Assembly (NCBI GenBank): GCA_029204225.1
Contig: CM055106.1
Span: 35,562,361 to 35,626,360 of the forward strand
DNA length: 64,000 nucleotides
From: Diphasiastrum complanatum
Lineage: Eukaryota; Streptophyta; Lycopodiopsida; Lycopodiales; Lycopodiaceae
Direction: 5' to 3'
Every line of letters begins with the position of its first letter. Within the stretch, counting starts at the first letter, position 1. Of the stretch, positions 11,401 to 22,496 are shown one piece after another. Below the pieces are notes generated by a model. It did no database searches, had not been told where the DNA came from, and saw only the letters and a list, made by a program, of their open reading frames with translations. Made by a program: the position numbers and the translations under genes.

Positions 11401-11589
11401 AGGGATGTGCCTGAAGCACCATCCTCGTCGTCCTCTTCTGCTCACGATGAACCATTAACACCTCGTCAGCTAGCCTAGGAAGGTGTAGGAAATCAAAGTG
11501 CCAAGATCCTTCTAACATTCAATCTCCATATACAAGAAGAAGAAAAAGAGGAAGAAGAAGAAGAGGGAGAGGGTTAGGCGCCCTCAAGG

Positions 11590-11940
11590 AGAGAGAAAGT
11601 AGTAGCAATGCTTAAAAGGGAATAAATTACAAATGAACAAAGAGTCCATATAAATAGGCCTTCCAAAAGGGCCTAAACTCTTCCAAACTCTAAGTTCTAG
11701 AACCTTCCAAGACCCACTACTAATTATAAGGCACCCCCAAATGTCAAGATAGGGTCCCTTAACATAATTAGACTTTACTTGGACCCACGAATTACTACTA
11801 GACCAAAATTGGGTCCAACTCAACTAAAACTGACTTAACATGGTCTAAATAATAAACCTAACCCATGGTTACACAAGTCTCGACCTTTTGGGTCAAAGTA
11901 ACCTATGGGAAACTAACATTATCATTTATTACTTCTAACA
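11590..11940 (-). mobile_element. 3' LTR (approximate left end) of a minus-strand LTR element
   Basis: On the minus strand a polypurine tract (TTTAAGGAGGG, plus-strand 11941-11951) directly precedes TGTTAGAAGTAATAAATG at 11940, the usual PPT-LTR junction. Downstream on that strand is LTR-like non-coding sequence with a CT-rich block. The far end could not be fixed, because I found no second LTR copy; it may lie anywhere between about 11525 and 11610. Confidence 0.55.
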
Positions 11941-14030
11941 CCCTCCTTAAATGATAATGTAAAAAACAGAACATGACATGAAGTATGAAAAATTGCAACA
12001 AAAATGCAAAGTGTTGCATGCTGCCCAAAACTCCAAAACTCCATGTAGCCGAAAAAGAAAAGATGTAGCTTGTTGTCCAAGCTTAATGCCGCCGAAGTAG
12101 CCGAAATCTCAGCCCCAATCATGCCCGATGTAGAAGAGATGTAGAATACGAAGTGCGGTAACATCAAGTCGAAGAGTGAAGACAAGCATGCTCCATCCAA
12201 AGTAGGTAACCAAAAAACCAGCCACAAGCCGAAATATGGATTTGCAATCCATCAATGGTTCCCACATGATTCCATAAGTATTCTTACCACAAGAAACATA
12301 AAGAAGAGTACGATACTTTTTTACCATCACATCCTCCCGAATCTTACTATCAATGATCTGCTCACCAACACTAGGTAAGACAACACCGTCATCATAAGAA
12401 GTAAGCATCAAAACATGAAAATCAGCATAAGGTACTGATTTTGGTGAGGCATGTGTGTTTCCTCCAAGGTAAAAAGATGCTTTGCTATCTTGCAAAGACT
12501 CGAACAACCAACAAGAGGCTGTAGCAGGCTGTCCAACAGCCACAAAATCACCAACACTTTGCTGTCCAAAGTGTTCCAAATGTGGACCTTGTTGTCCAAA
12601 AACCTTCCGCAGGCCATTCCCGATGCATAATAGGATGCTCACGATGTAACATAGGCTAAAAATGATCAATAAACCATGGCTAAATCTGGTGTCCACCATC
12701 TTCAAGAAAAAAACCAACAGCTTGCCACTTTGAACACCCAAAAAATCCAGCAACACGCCACTTTGAACCAATGTACTAATTGACATGATTTTTTCCCCTC
12801 CTCCATTAGTACAAAATGGCTTCAAAGAATGCTTGATTTCAGCCTTTTCCAAAACATTATCTTAAGAAGCTTGCTCATAAAGTTCTTCACTAATGAATCC
12901 ATCATTTGCAACAAATGGCTCAAGAGAAGAAAAATGCTTTACCATACCAACATTCCGATGCAGACTTGTACTTGTAGAAAGACAATGATCAAACTTTGCA
13001 TGACTTTGTTCTTCTACCTTCAAAGAGGATGAAGTAGAGAGGAGAAAGCATGATGATGAATCCTTTATTCAGTACATCTTTAAAAGTGTTTCCCAAGCAC
13101 TTTAAGAGGTCTTGCAAAATCTCAAATGATATAAGATAGATCTTGTTACCGATAGAATCTTGATCATCACGTCGATGCAAAATCTCATCTTGCAACTCCA
13201 TGAAGAATAGTTGGTGCCATCCAACATATCTTCACCTGAACAAGTACGAATTGTTCCCAAATCTCTTGCCATAAGAACCACCCAAGAAGATAAACTTTTT
13301 CAAACCCTAAATGTGCCCTAAAAGACACAAAAACCAGCAAGTATCAAATCTGACAAATCAGCACTGGAATGTGTCGAAACCACACATTAGATGGATGTAG
13401 GAACTCGCCCTCCTACAAGCCTTGTGTGCTGAAAATTTCAGCCTGAAATTGCATTACTAACTCAAAAACCAGCAAGCAAAGAATCAGGTTAGCCTCCAAC
13501 AAAGCTTTGCCAAAAAGTGTGAACAATACACACACGGATAGGGCTGTTGCAACACCCTACAAATGGTAATATGCTGTCCAATTTTCAGCCTCGGAATGTG
13601 ATCGGATCATCACAAAAAATTAGCGCCTTCTTCCACACCTGGAAACAAGCAAAAAGAAGCGGATCTTCACTTGTAAAATCAGCAAGGGTGCTGATTTTTC
13701 AGCCAAATCAGAAGAATAGAAATTGCTTGTAGATGGGCGCCCTCCTGCAAAGGAGCAAATCTGAAAAATAGGGCAGCAGCGGACCAACGGAAGTAGGATA
13801 AACCTACACGGATGTGGGCGACCTAAAAGAAGCCCCGAAGAAGATAAATAATGGCACCTTCCTGCAACCTGAAAAATCAGCAAGCAACAACCTGATTTTT
13901 GGGCGCCCAAAATCCTGTTACCTTCTTTGATGTGTGGCGCCCTCCTGCAAAATGGAAAAGAGTCAAAAAACGGATCTTCACTCCAAAAAATCAGCAAAGG
14001 TGCTGAATTTTGTTCGACCCTTAGGGTAGA
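11941..14030 (-). mobile_element. Internal region of the minus-strand LTR element, no pol recognised
   Basis: This stretch lies upstream, on the minus strand, of the PPT and LTR at 11940. The longest open frame, 12852 to 12109 (247 codons), is Leu/Val/Phe-rich and matches no domain I know. The section 13640-14010 has loose repeats of CTCCTGCAAA, AAAATCAGCAA and GGATCTTCACT blocks. No integrase, RT or gag motif is present, so this is either a non-autonomous element or a heavily deleted one. Confidence 0.4.
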
Positions 14031-14711
14031 TGTAGATCTAGTTAATCTTAGAAGTCCCAGATCCGATCCTTAGATTAGAATAGCAGTTGACCATGACCCG
14101 CAGATTTAGATAGTTAAGTAAATCAGATAGATAGATAGGCTAGCCAGTAGTGTAGACTAGCTTAGGATAGATGGTTAAAAAAAGTTAGAAAAATTAGGTT
14201 AGATTAATATGTAGATCGACCCGTTAGACTAGGATGTTGTCCCTTAGTGTAGTTAAGTGACGATTTCAGAATAGGCATGAGATTAGGTAGATCTAGTTAG
14301 GGAGAGCGTCAACAAAGCCTTGTAAATAGAAAATCCCACCTTGTATACACTGCCCATGCCTTGTACAAATCTTGTGTAAAAATCCAAACCTGCCCCTCCT
14401 CTCTCCTTTTTCCTTGTAAAATTGTCTAGAAAAGCCCTGAACGATCTGTAAGGAGCACTATTGCTGATTTTGGCAGTCACTGTCCTCGTCATATCATGCT
14501 CTGTTGCACTTTAACGCATGATCGAATCTGCCCAGAAAAATTCCGGCTGAAACGCAAGTTAGGCCCATTTATTGACAAAATTGCCATGTTTAGTAAACAA
14601 TTGGATGTTTTGATTAGAAAATCTCGTAAATCTGGCAGCCAATCGAAAAACAGATGTGCATAGTGCAAACATTGATGATTTGGCATAGATTAGACCGATG
14701 TCCAATAATGG
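14031..14711. other. Unassigned spacer
   Basis: No coding sequence is recognised. It contains AT-rich TAGATAGATAG-like runs near 14100-14150 and otherwise unremarkable sequence. It may be the LTR or flank of the element whose motif-rich leader follows. Confidence 0.4.
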
Positions 14712-15046
14712 TAGTAGGCAAGTTATAATCTCCCCTATAGATGAGGTATAAGAAATTGCATCTTATTACTCGCGGCCAACAACCCGCTGATTACTCGCTA
14801 GCTTATAACTCGTGCCATTACTTGCCTTACATTACTCGCCGGCTCCATATTACTCGCGCTTAGCTATTACTCGCCCATGTTATTTTCGCCACCCGTGATT
14901 ACTTGCTTCTTTTATTACTCGCCTATTTATAACTCGCAGCGCCAATTACTCGCCAACATGTATAACTCGTTGGCGCCATATAACTCGCGGTACCACATTA
15001 CTCGTCAGTGTCCATAACTCGCTGTTCCCAGTATAACTCGCCCTCA
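14712..15046 (+). repeat. Second TTACTCGCC/ATAACTCGCC motif array
   Basis: About 16 copies of the same motif as at 7084-7700 occur at irregular 12-25 base spacing, with more variant endings (CTCGCGG, CTCGCTG, CTCGTGG, ACTTGCC). By analogy it is the leader of a second, otherwise unrecognised member of the same gypsy family. No gag start follows. Confidence 0.8.
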
Positions 15047-15059
15047 GACCTCATCCATC

Positions 15060-15692
15060 CATGTACTTGATTCTATCCATGGCACCGAAATGCCGTCTTT
15101 CGGGCGCTACCGTCCCTCTTGGACAAAGAGTCCGAGTCACTCGAAGCGCCGCCACACCTGCTAGACCCAGTGTAGCGCAGGCATCCCAAAGGGGGCCAGG
15201 AACCACGACTTAGCTTCCCAGCCTTCAACTCTTGCCATCCAAACCCACTTGACATACAAGCAGCCAACTCGCCAACAACGATCAGACTTAACCAACTTGA
15301 AGTTCCGAAACCCACATTAAGATCCAACCTGGCGCCATGCTAGATCGGGGGTCCAGATATGGGTGACTTCCCTCCGCGCCAGCCGCCCAACATACATCAA
15401 ACTTAACCAACTCGAAGCTTCGTTACAAACGAGTAACATCCATTCCAAGCAAGCGGTCTGACTTACATCAAACTTAACCAATTGAAAGCTTCGTCACGAG
15501 CGCTAGAAGCCAACCTGGTGCCACGCCAGACTGGACAGCCATAAACAGGTAACTTCCACCCAAGCAAGCCATCCAACTCAGCCGACAGGTTAGAGCTCGT
15601 TCCTCAAGAGCTTAACACATTCACATTCATGCAAGGAACACTCAAAACCACAAGCCGCGACAGATATGGAGACAACCAGTTCCTGGACCAAA
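15060..15692. repeat. Degenerate tandem repeats upstream of LTR
   Basis: Blocks built around ACTTAACCAACT-GAAGCTTCG recur near 15288, 15397 and 15470, with shared neighbours such as CCAACCTGGCGCCA and GGTAACTTCC. They look like diverged tandem copies of a unit of roughly 70-110 bases. No coding sequence is recognised. Confidence 0.5.
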
Positions 15693-16257
15693 TGGTCCCG
15701 ACAACATACCGTTGGCGCCATGGACCGAATGGTCCCAACGGCATACCGCTGGCGTCCCGGGATACGACCCTCAACTATGTGCCAAATTAAAAAGTTTGAA
15801 GCGGCCTTACAACTGGTGCTTTTACCGAACACTGAAACCCAGAAGGTAATCAGAATCAGTTTGAGGAAAATCCCACTTTATTAATAAATCTGAGAAGGTT
15901 ACATTTCAAGTGTGTGACCGACCCTAGTCTCCAGGGCGCTGGCATGCCAAGGCGAGTGCCAGGACAACATTCCAACAAGGGAGGCTGAGACTTGGTTGGA
16001 GCTCGCCCTGAGTCGCAACCCGCACTCCCCTATAGTATTGGTGGGATTCGCCACCTCCCCTCATACCAAGTACTCTACCCAGGCTGGTAAAGCACGTTTT
16101 CTCTCTCTAGGATTTTCTCTCTCTAGAAAGTCATTTTCTCTCTCTAGATTTTATTAATTCCCAGACTTCCTTTAATCATGCCTAGATCGTGTGAGGTGAT
16201 TGCACATCGATCTGAGCTCTCTGAACTTCGCTAGAACCGATCAAAGATTTTCAACCA
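15693..16257 (+). mobile_element. 565-bp LTR, copy 1 (gypsy type)
   Basis: Nearly identical to 19886-20450, starting TGGTCCCGAC and ending TTTTCAACCA, with TGGT/ACCA terminal inverted repeats. It contains an imperfect triple of the TTTTCTCTCTCTAG motif near 16100-16150. An 8-base spacer and then TGGCGCCGGCTGG (16266) follow, a primer-binding site of the TGGCGCC class used by many plant gypsy elements. Because a primer site follows, it behaves as a 5' LTR. Confidence 0.8.
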
Positions 16258-16386
16258 TAGGAACTTGGCGCCGGCTGGATTCTGGTCACAGTGGCGCCGG
16301 GAGCAGCAGGGGCGTTGCTGGCGCCGGGGACAATACTGGCGCCGATGGCGCCGGAAGTAAGGCTTGTAAAGGTAACTTTACAACAT
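16258..16386 (+). mobile_element. Primer site and leader remnant after LTR copy 1
   Basis: TGGCGCCGG primer site at 16266, then GGCGCCGG-rich leader that matches the leader after LTR copy 2 up to AACTTTACAACA. Similarity stops at 16386, so the element is truncated there. Confidence 0.7.
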
Positions 16387-18000
16387 CCACCCCACCTTTA
16401 TAAAATCTGATGTCCTCATCAGATGTCAGATTAAAGTAAAGGTGCCTCCCAATTAAAAGTAACTATACATTTGATCTACTTGGCACAGTACTCAATTTAC
16501 TAGCAACTTTTTATTAACATTGAAGTTGGCACACCACAAGTCGGAGGCTCAGCTCTTCATACTGAAAAATTACTTAACTTTAAAATATCACTTTGTCTGG
16601 GAAAAGCGTAGGTTTTATATCGCTTTCGTAAAACCCAAGAACCTTATTAACTAGTAACAGAGGCCTTTCTGTGAAATGTTCGCCCCTGTCGCTTCTGACT
16701 TCTGACATTGGAACTGCTTTGAGCTCCTGATTTGTCCTTGATGCACTTTGTGTTGAGCTCCCTGAGCTCTAGATTTAATCAGTTCCGCACAAGTATCAAG
16801 GCTCCCTGATCCAAAGGATTTATCGTTAGATTGCCCACTTTATGGTCCACTCTGTGCCTTGTTGCTTCTGCACCTTGATTTCTCTCCTTGTCCCAGCCTG
16901 ATCTTGATACTTTTCCTTCTTGGCTCTTTAAGGTAGGCAAAGTTTGAGTACTCCGCAATGCACCTCTCACTTAGCTTGAAGTAGCTCTTTGAATCAGCCC
17001 AAATGTAACCATTCACCTCGTGGAGAGCCAAAGGATCGCACCAGTTTGATCCGCATACGAACTATCTCTTCGCGTTTGTTTGAAGCACCATGTCCGTCGC
17101 GCAAAACTTGACTTTCACAATTCCATCACTGGTCAGTTGCCTCACAGTCAAAACAAGAAGTGTACATCAAGCTTGGCTTCAAGTAGCTCTCTTTGAATCA
17201 GACACATGCACCCAGAGTTTGCACTAGTCCGATCTCAACATGAACTGTCCCTTAGCGTCCGTTCAAAATACCAAGTCTCTCATGCAAGGCTCAACTTTCA
17301 CAGTTCCTTCATTGATCAGCTGCCTTACACGTAACACAAGCCAACATACTCATATGTTTCCTCATCATTGCTGGTCCAGAGGAAGCCTATAACAAGCTTT
17401 CCTTTCCACAACAAAAACTTGTCAACTTATTAGGTCCAAAGCTCGCCAATCTCCTCGTGTGAGTATGGCTAGGTCACCTTGAATTTGCCCCCGTTTTGAT
17501 CAACTTTCATTCAAAATTTGCCCCAAGAGAGAGGTGTGTGTGATAGTTCCCCCTCCACTTATAAAATCAGCTGATTGGACTTAGAGTAGAGTTCTTCGGA
17601 CAGATTCCATTTTGATTTCAACGTGGCATGTGCATTGTGCATAGTCAATCTAAATGACATCGATGTGGCAAAGGTTCTAGATTTGCCACCAAAATCACAG
17701 GAGGGGGAAGATGTGTACACATTCCTCCATGACGAAGCTATGCAAGGATAGTTGAGAATTTGGACCATGTAGCATTAAGCATTCAACATTATAATTTGTG
17801 ATGTGGCTGCTGGAGCTTGGCATGATGCATCTATGACCTACGATTCTAGAATCTAGATTCTCTTAGTATATGTGTGATACGATCTATCTGTCTATCGTTC
17901 AACGTTAAAATTTGAAGCTTGAAAGATAGACAATAGGTCAATCATAAAATTGACCTAATACCTGGAGCAATTCCAATTGCACAACGTCCTTATAGGATGA
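16387..18000. other. Non-coding stretch with a diverged tandem duplication
   Basis: No gene recognised. Two related blocks of about 200 bases start near 16972 and 17174; both carry AGCTT-AAGTAGCTCT-TTTGAATCAG, later a CAAAACTTGACTTTCACA or CAAGGCTCAACTTTCACAG segment and a CAGTTGCCT or CAGCTGCCT segment. From 17500 onward nothing is recognised until the copia fragment starts. Confidence 0.5.
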
Positions 18001-18002
18001 GT

Positions 18003-19662
18003 GCATCGGAAGAGGCTGAGGTTCACACATGACCTTTCACAAAGAGTACTTCACTTATTTGTTGGCATATGGAGATGACAAGAGGGTGATCTACACGGCC
18101 AATGATGGTGAGTGTGCAATCAAAGGGATTGGCACAATTCCTCTCTCTACAAATAGGAATGTTCATTTGGAGGATGTCTTGTTTATTCCATCTATTACCA
18201 AGAATTTTCTTAGTGTGAATCAAATGCTAAGTAAGGGCCTCAAGGTGGAGTTTGATGGAGATGCTTGTTTGATCAAAATGAAGGATGTCTTGATTGGAAA
18301 AGGTAAAAGGCAAAGGAAGTTTTCAAACTTGATTCTTGTGTTATTGCTAACCAAGTTGGATGTATTGCAACAGAGCAAATTTCTATTCAAGAGGTTTTGG
18401 CACAAAAGGATGGGACACCTCAACTTCAAGTCATTGGAGGTAATGGCAAGGAAGAAGGTTGTGATTGGTCTTCCAAGTTACTTAAGTAATGACAAGCATG
18501 TTTGTGAGTCTTGTGCTTTGTCTAAGTCACATAGACTACCTTATACTAGATCTATAAAGCCTTTTCAACTTGTACATTCAGATATTCATGGATTTACTAC
18601 AATTAGCAATAGTGGAGCTAAGATGTATGTAACATTCCTTGATGATTTTAGTAGATTTTGTTGGATCTATCTACTAAAGAGCAAGGATGAAGTGTATGAT
18701 GTCTTTGTCAAGTTCAAGAATGCAAGGGAGAACCAATTTTCCACAAAGATCAAGTGCTTGAGAGGTGACAATGGTGGTGAGTATATATCTAACAAGTTCA
18801 AGGCCTTTTGTGATGAACATGGGATCAAGAGGGAGTATACAACATCAAGGACCCCACAACAAAATGGAGTGGCTAAAAAGAAGAATAGAAATTTATGTGA
18901 AAGTGCTAAAGCTATGAGGTTAAGTGCTAATCTTGACAAACCATTTTGGGATCAAGCTTTGTTGTATGCCAATTTCTTGTGCAATAGGTGGCCGAGTGCT
19001 ATTTTGGATGGAAGGACACCTTTTGAGATGCTATTCAAGAGGAGGCCGAGTGTCAACTTTCTAAGAACCTTTGGATGCACATGCTATGTCAACATTACTC
19101 TTGATGATAGGACCAAGGAGGATCCATCTTCAAGAAAAGGTATTTTTGTGATATAGTGAGGTGAGTAAAGCCTACAAGGTTTACATTCCTTCTACTAACA
19201 AAGTGATTGTTGGTAGAGATGTCATTTTTGATGAGGGGAACATTCCAAAGGTGTCTTCAAGCATGATTGATGGTAAAGTGGATGGATAACATTCTTGATG
19301 TTGATGAGAATGATCTTACTTTGGATGGTGGTGATGATGGACTTTCATCAAGTCAAAATCCAAGGAGAACATCAAGAGAAAGACAAGTACTTTCAAGGCT
19401 CACATATGATCAAAAGGGTAAGCAAGTAGTTTCTGGAAATTATGTTGCTTTCCTAACCTCTTTGGATGAGCCTACAAATGTAGATCAAGCAAAGAAAGAA
19501 GAGGAGTGGATCCAAGCAATGGATCTCGAGTATCAAGCTCTTATAAAGAATGGAACATGGACACTTTGCTTCCCATCTGCTAGGATTATGGCTCGATCCA
19601 ACTTGTTGCCAATCTTTGAAGAGGATCCTAGTGTTTCCCCTTTTGAGGAAAAACCCAACTGA
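18003..19662 (+). pseudogene. Ty1/copia pol fragment: protease end, integrase, start of RT
   Basis: The frame 18029-19156 (375 codons) reads from just after the retropepsin site (an H-MT-HKEYF block) through the GAG-pre-integrase domain (FWHKRMGHLNFKSL, CESCALSKSHR) into integrase: LVHSDIHG (first Asp), CLRGDNGGEY (second Asp). At the third catalytic site the protein has PQQNGVAKKKNR where the family has Glu before RKN, so the acidic residue is lost. After a stop, 19267-19662 continues to the first RT block (EWIQAMDLEYQALIKNGTW) and then diverges. The RT core, RNase H and both LTRs are absent. The family resembles the gag-protease relic at 45.8-47.0 kb. Confidence 0.85.
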
Positions 19663-19885
19663 CACTGGATATCACCCATGCTCAGTGAGTTTCAGTTCCG
19701 AAGGTGGCCGTCCCAAATGAAGACCAACTGCTCCATAGAAGATCTCCCCTGAAATTGCCCTTTCCAACTTTTGACTTCCTGCTTGCGTCTGGTGGGCGTT
19801 GTCGCAAATGAAACTAACCCAAGAAACAGGCTAGCCATCCATCCTTTGCAAACATTGAGTCATTTCGTTGCCGTTCACGTGCAAA

Positions 19886-20450
19886 TGGTCCCGACAACAT
19901 ACCGCTGGCGCCACGGACCGAATGGTCCCGACGGCATACCGTTGGCGTCCCGGGATACGACCCTCAGCTATGTGCCAAATTAAAAAGTTTGAAGCGGCCT
20001 TACAACTGGCGCTTTTACCGAACACTGAAACCCAGAAGGTAATCAGAGTCAGTTTGAGAAAAATCCCACTTTATTGATAAATCTGAGAAGGTTACATTTC
20101 AAGTGTGTGACCGACCCTAGTCTCCGGGGCGCTGGCATGCCAAGGCGAGCGCCAGGACAACATTCCAGCAAGGGAGGCTGAGACTTGGTTGGAGCTCGCC
20201 CTGAGTCGCAACCCGCACTCCCCTATAGTATTGGTGGGACTCGCCACCTCCCCTCATACCAAGTACTCTACCCAGGCTGGTAAAGCACGTTTTCTCTCTC
20301 TAGGATTTTCTCTCTCTAGAAAGTCATTTTCTCTCTCTAGATTTTATTGATCCCCAGGCTTCCTTTAATCATGCCTAGATCGTGTGAGGTGATTGCACAT
20401 CGATCTGAGCTCTCTGGACTTCGCTAGAACCAATCAAAGATTTTCAGCCA
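19886..20450 (+). mobile_element. 565-bp LTR, copy 2 (gypsy type)
   Basis: Same family, length and ends as the LTR at 15693-16257 (TGGTCCCGAC...TTTTCAGCCA). It is followed by TAGGAACT and the primer site TGGCGCCGGTTGG at 20459. It probably inserted into the copia pol fragment that breaks off at about 19662; the 220 bases between are unassigned. No matching 3' LTR is seen downstream in the window. Confidence 0.8.
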
Positions 20451-20483
20451 TAGGAACTTGGCGCCGGTTGGATTCTGGTCACA

Positions 20484-20580
20484 GTGGCACCGGGAGCGGC
20501 GCCGGCGCTGGTGGCACCGGGAGCGGCGCCGGCGCTGGTGGCGCCGGGAGCAGCAGGGGCGCTGCTAGCGCCGGGGACAA
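20484..20580 (+). repeat. 27-bp tandem repeat in the leader (GGCGCCGG-rich)
   Basis: Two tandem copies of a unit reading GGCACCGGGAGCGGCGCCGG plus CGCTGGT, then a third partial copy. LTR copy 1 has only a single related unit, so the array expanded or shrank within the family. In one frame it codes an Ala/Pro/Gly repeat (residues APGAAPALV). Confidence 0.8.
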
Positions 20581-20639
20581 TATTGGCGCCGGTGGCGCCG
20601 GAAGTAAGGCTTGTAAAGGTAACTTTACAACACCCAGCC

Positions 20640-21465
20640 GTTCTTCTATCCTTGCTACGTCCTCACAAGCCACTACCTCACCATCCGTGTCTCTGTAGAC
20701 CGGATCTACATCGTCCTCTTCCGCAACCTCATCGTCATCCACGTCCCCCAGCCCAGGGGAGGGAGCAACATCTCCCCAATCTGCCAGCCGACCTACTATT
20801 CATGATGCACGAGCACCATCTCAGTACACCATCCTGCTGTTACTAACAGAGCAAGAGATTGCCACTCTTCGCACTGACGGCTGCCTCGCACCAAAGACAC
20901 CGAAGTGGCCACTCTACACCAAAGACACCGAGCTGGCCACTCTACGTGCCATGCTCCAAGAGGATGAGCACGCACTCAAGGTGACTGAAGGCCAGCTACG
21001 CACTCTCAAGAAGCAATTTTCTGCTGTTCTAGAGTTTTCCACTCCTCTAGATGGCAATTTGCCTTTTATTTTTCAGTATCTCATTGGATTAGCTTTTTAT
21101 TATTTTTCTCTACCATTCCCGGCTTCCCCCCCTCTCCAATTCAGATCTCATTCATGTTTATCACATTGCATCGAAGATGAATAAGAATATTTTTGTTTTT
21201 GCAACCCTTATCGACTTCGTCCAAGTTAAGGATTTCGGCTATTTTTGCAATGTTTTCGAGAGTCCTCCGTTCCGATTTGTAGCAGGTCTTTGTGCCATTA
21301 TCAATTTTCCGCAAGATCGATGCCTCCGATTGGAGCTAGATCACATGCATCAACCCCCCCTCTTCGTTCCACCTTCGTTCATCCCTTCATCTTCACAACA
21401 TCAACAGGTACGGTACGCGCCTGAGTACCAACCCACAGGAGCAGAAAAGCCGATCGACGCCCTCG
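20640..21465 (+). pseudogene. Unrecognised reading frames of the TGGCGCC element, part before the copia insertion
   Basis: After the leader there are short frames with a Pro/His-rich stretch and, at 20951-21184, a charged segment (LKVTEGQLRTLKKQF) that could be a coiled coil; a 28-base unit is duplicated near 20890-20945. The frame from ATG 21177 runs open to 21465, where a copia element is inserted. With the insertion and one target-duplication copy removed, the frame continues without a stop from 32963 to 33444. No domain is recognised. By position after a primer site it should be gag, but no gag motif or zinc knuckle is visible. Confidence 0.45.
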
Positions 21466-22307
21466 TGTTGGATTATTCTCCCACTAATCGACTGATCGAC
21501 ATTTTAATCTTCGTCCAACTTTTATCCAGACCTGCAGTTTTCTTCGTGTTTTTACACAGTCTGCATAACTACTCGAAACGGCTCACAGTGACAGTTTACG
21601 TTCATTTCTGCAGATAGACTGTTTACGACCAAAGCCACCGACTTGCATTAATCCATCAGCAAGTAGTTTATGAGAAGTCCTAACTGGATGGATGCCAGCA
21701 CACCATAGCCAACTCAATGATGCTTTTGACGACCTAATTGTTTAGTATAAATAGCTATTCATATTTCAACATCTTATGATCAAGAAGAGGATCAAGTATC
21801 GAACAGTTAGCTCTCTCTCTCTCTCTCAAGTCTACGAGCTTGTATACTCTTGAGCATTCTAGCTCAGTTCTTTAGAGATATTGCTATTGCGCTTATTGCT
21901 TATCAGTAGTTGCGCTTAATTCAGACTTACATTTTAGCCGCTCAAAGATAGCTTAGAGTACACGGTTCTGATCCGCAACTTGTTGTACTCATTTACATCT
22001 GTTTCGCTGGGTCTGATATTTCGCGACTAATTATTTGTCTAATGTTTCGCGACAAATTATTTGTCTGATGTTTCGATGCTTAATGTTTGGCTACGTAATC
22101 ACTGTAGTACTAATGATTTCAAAGTTAGTTACTATAGGATCGAACGTGTTTTCTATCACTATTGTTTTGTTCAAAATTGATAGGCGTAGTCATGCATAAA
22201 GAAAGAGGAAGATAGTTTATTCCGCTGTGCACGATAAGTTTTCTTTCTTTTTATTCGAATTCTTTCTTTTCGAGTTCGACCTATCTTTCACACACCTCTT
22301 TCCAAGA
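21466..22307 (+). mobile_element. 5' LTR of the copia element (842 bp)
   Basis: Begins TGTTGGATT and ends TTCCAAGA (the 3' LTR has TTCCAACA). It contains TAGTATAAATAGC as TATA region near 21745, a (CT)n run near 21810 and two tandem copies of a unit with TTCGCGAC-AATTATTTGTCT near 22020-22070. From 21550 on it matches the 3' LTR at 32110-32957. Confidence 0.85.
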
Positions 22308-22320
22308 TGGTATCAGAGCA
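22308..22320 (+). promoter_or_regulatory. Primer-binding site (tRNA-Met type)
   Basis: TGGTATCAGAGCA directly after the 5' LTR, complementary to the 3' end of initiator tRNA-Met as in most plant copia elements. Confidence 0.9.
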
Positions 22321-22496
22321 TTGATTCTTCAATGCCTAATACTATCAAAGCATAAGCTCTTACGCTTGGTATCTTTCGTGATATCAAATTATTCTTCAGT
22401 TCGAATCAATTTTGTTCCGGTATCAGAGAATTGATTTCCATAGCACTGTATCTTTCTCTTATCGACAATCGAATCATCGACAGTCTAAAGTTCCAG

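Larger units (their letters stand above)
7078..11530 (+). mobile_element. Ty3/gypsy internal region, internally deleted and interrupted
   Basis: Order on the plus strand: motif-rich leader, gag N-terminus (8032), fragments of the protease to RT region full of stops, RNase H (about 9072), integrase zinc-binding domain (about 9660), a solo LTR insertion (9935-10589), integrase core and C-terminus (10590-11400). RNase H before integrase defines the Ty3/gypsy order. No 3' LTR is visible directly downstream; another element's LTR begins instead. Confidence 0.8.
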
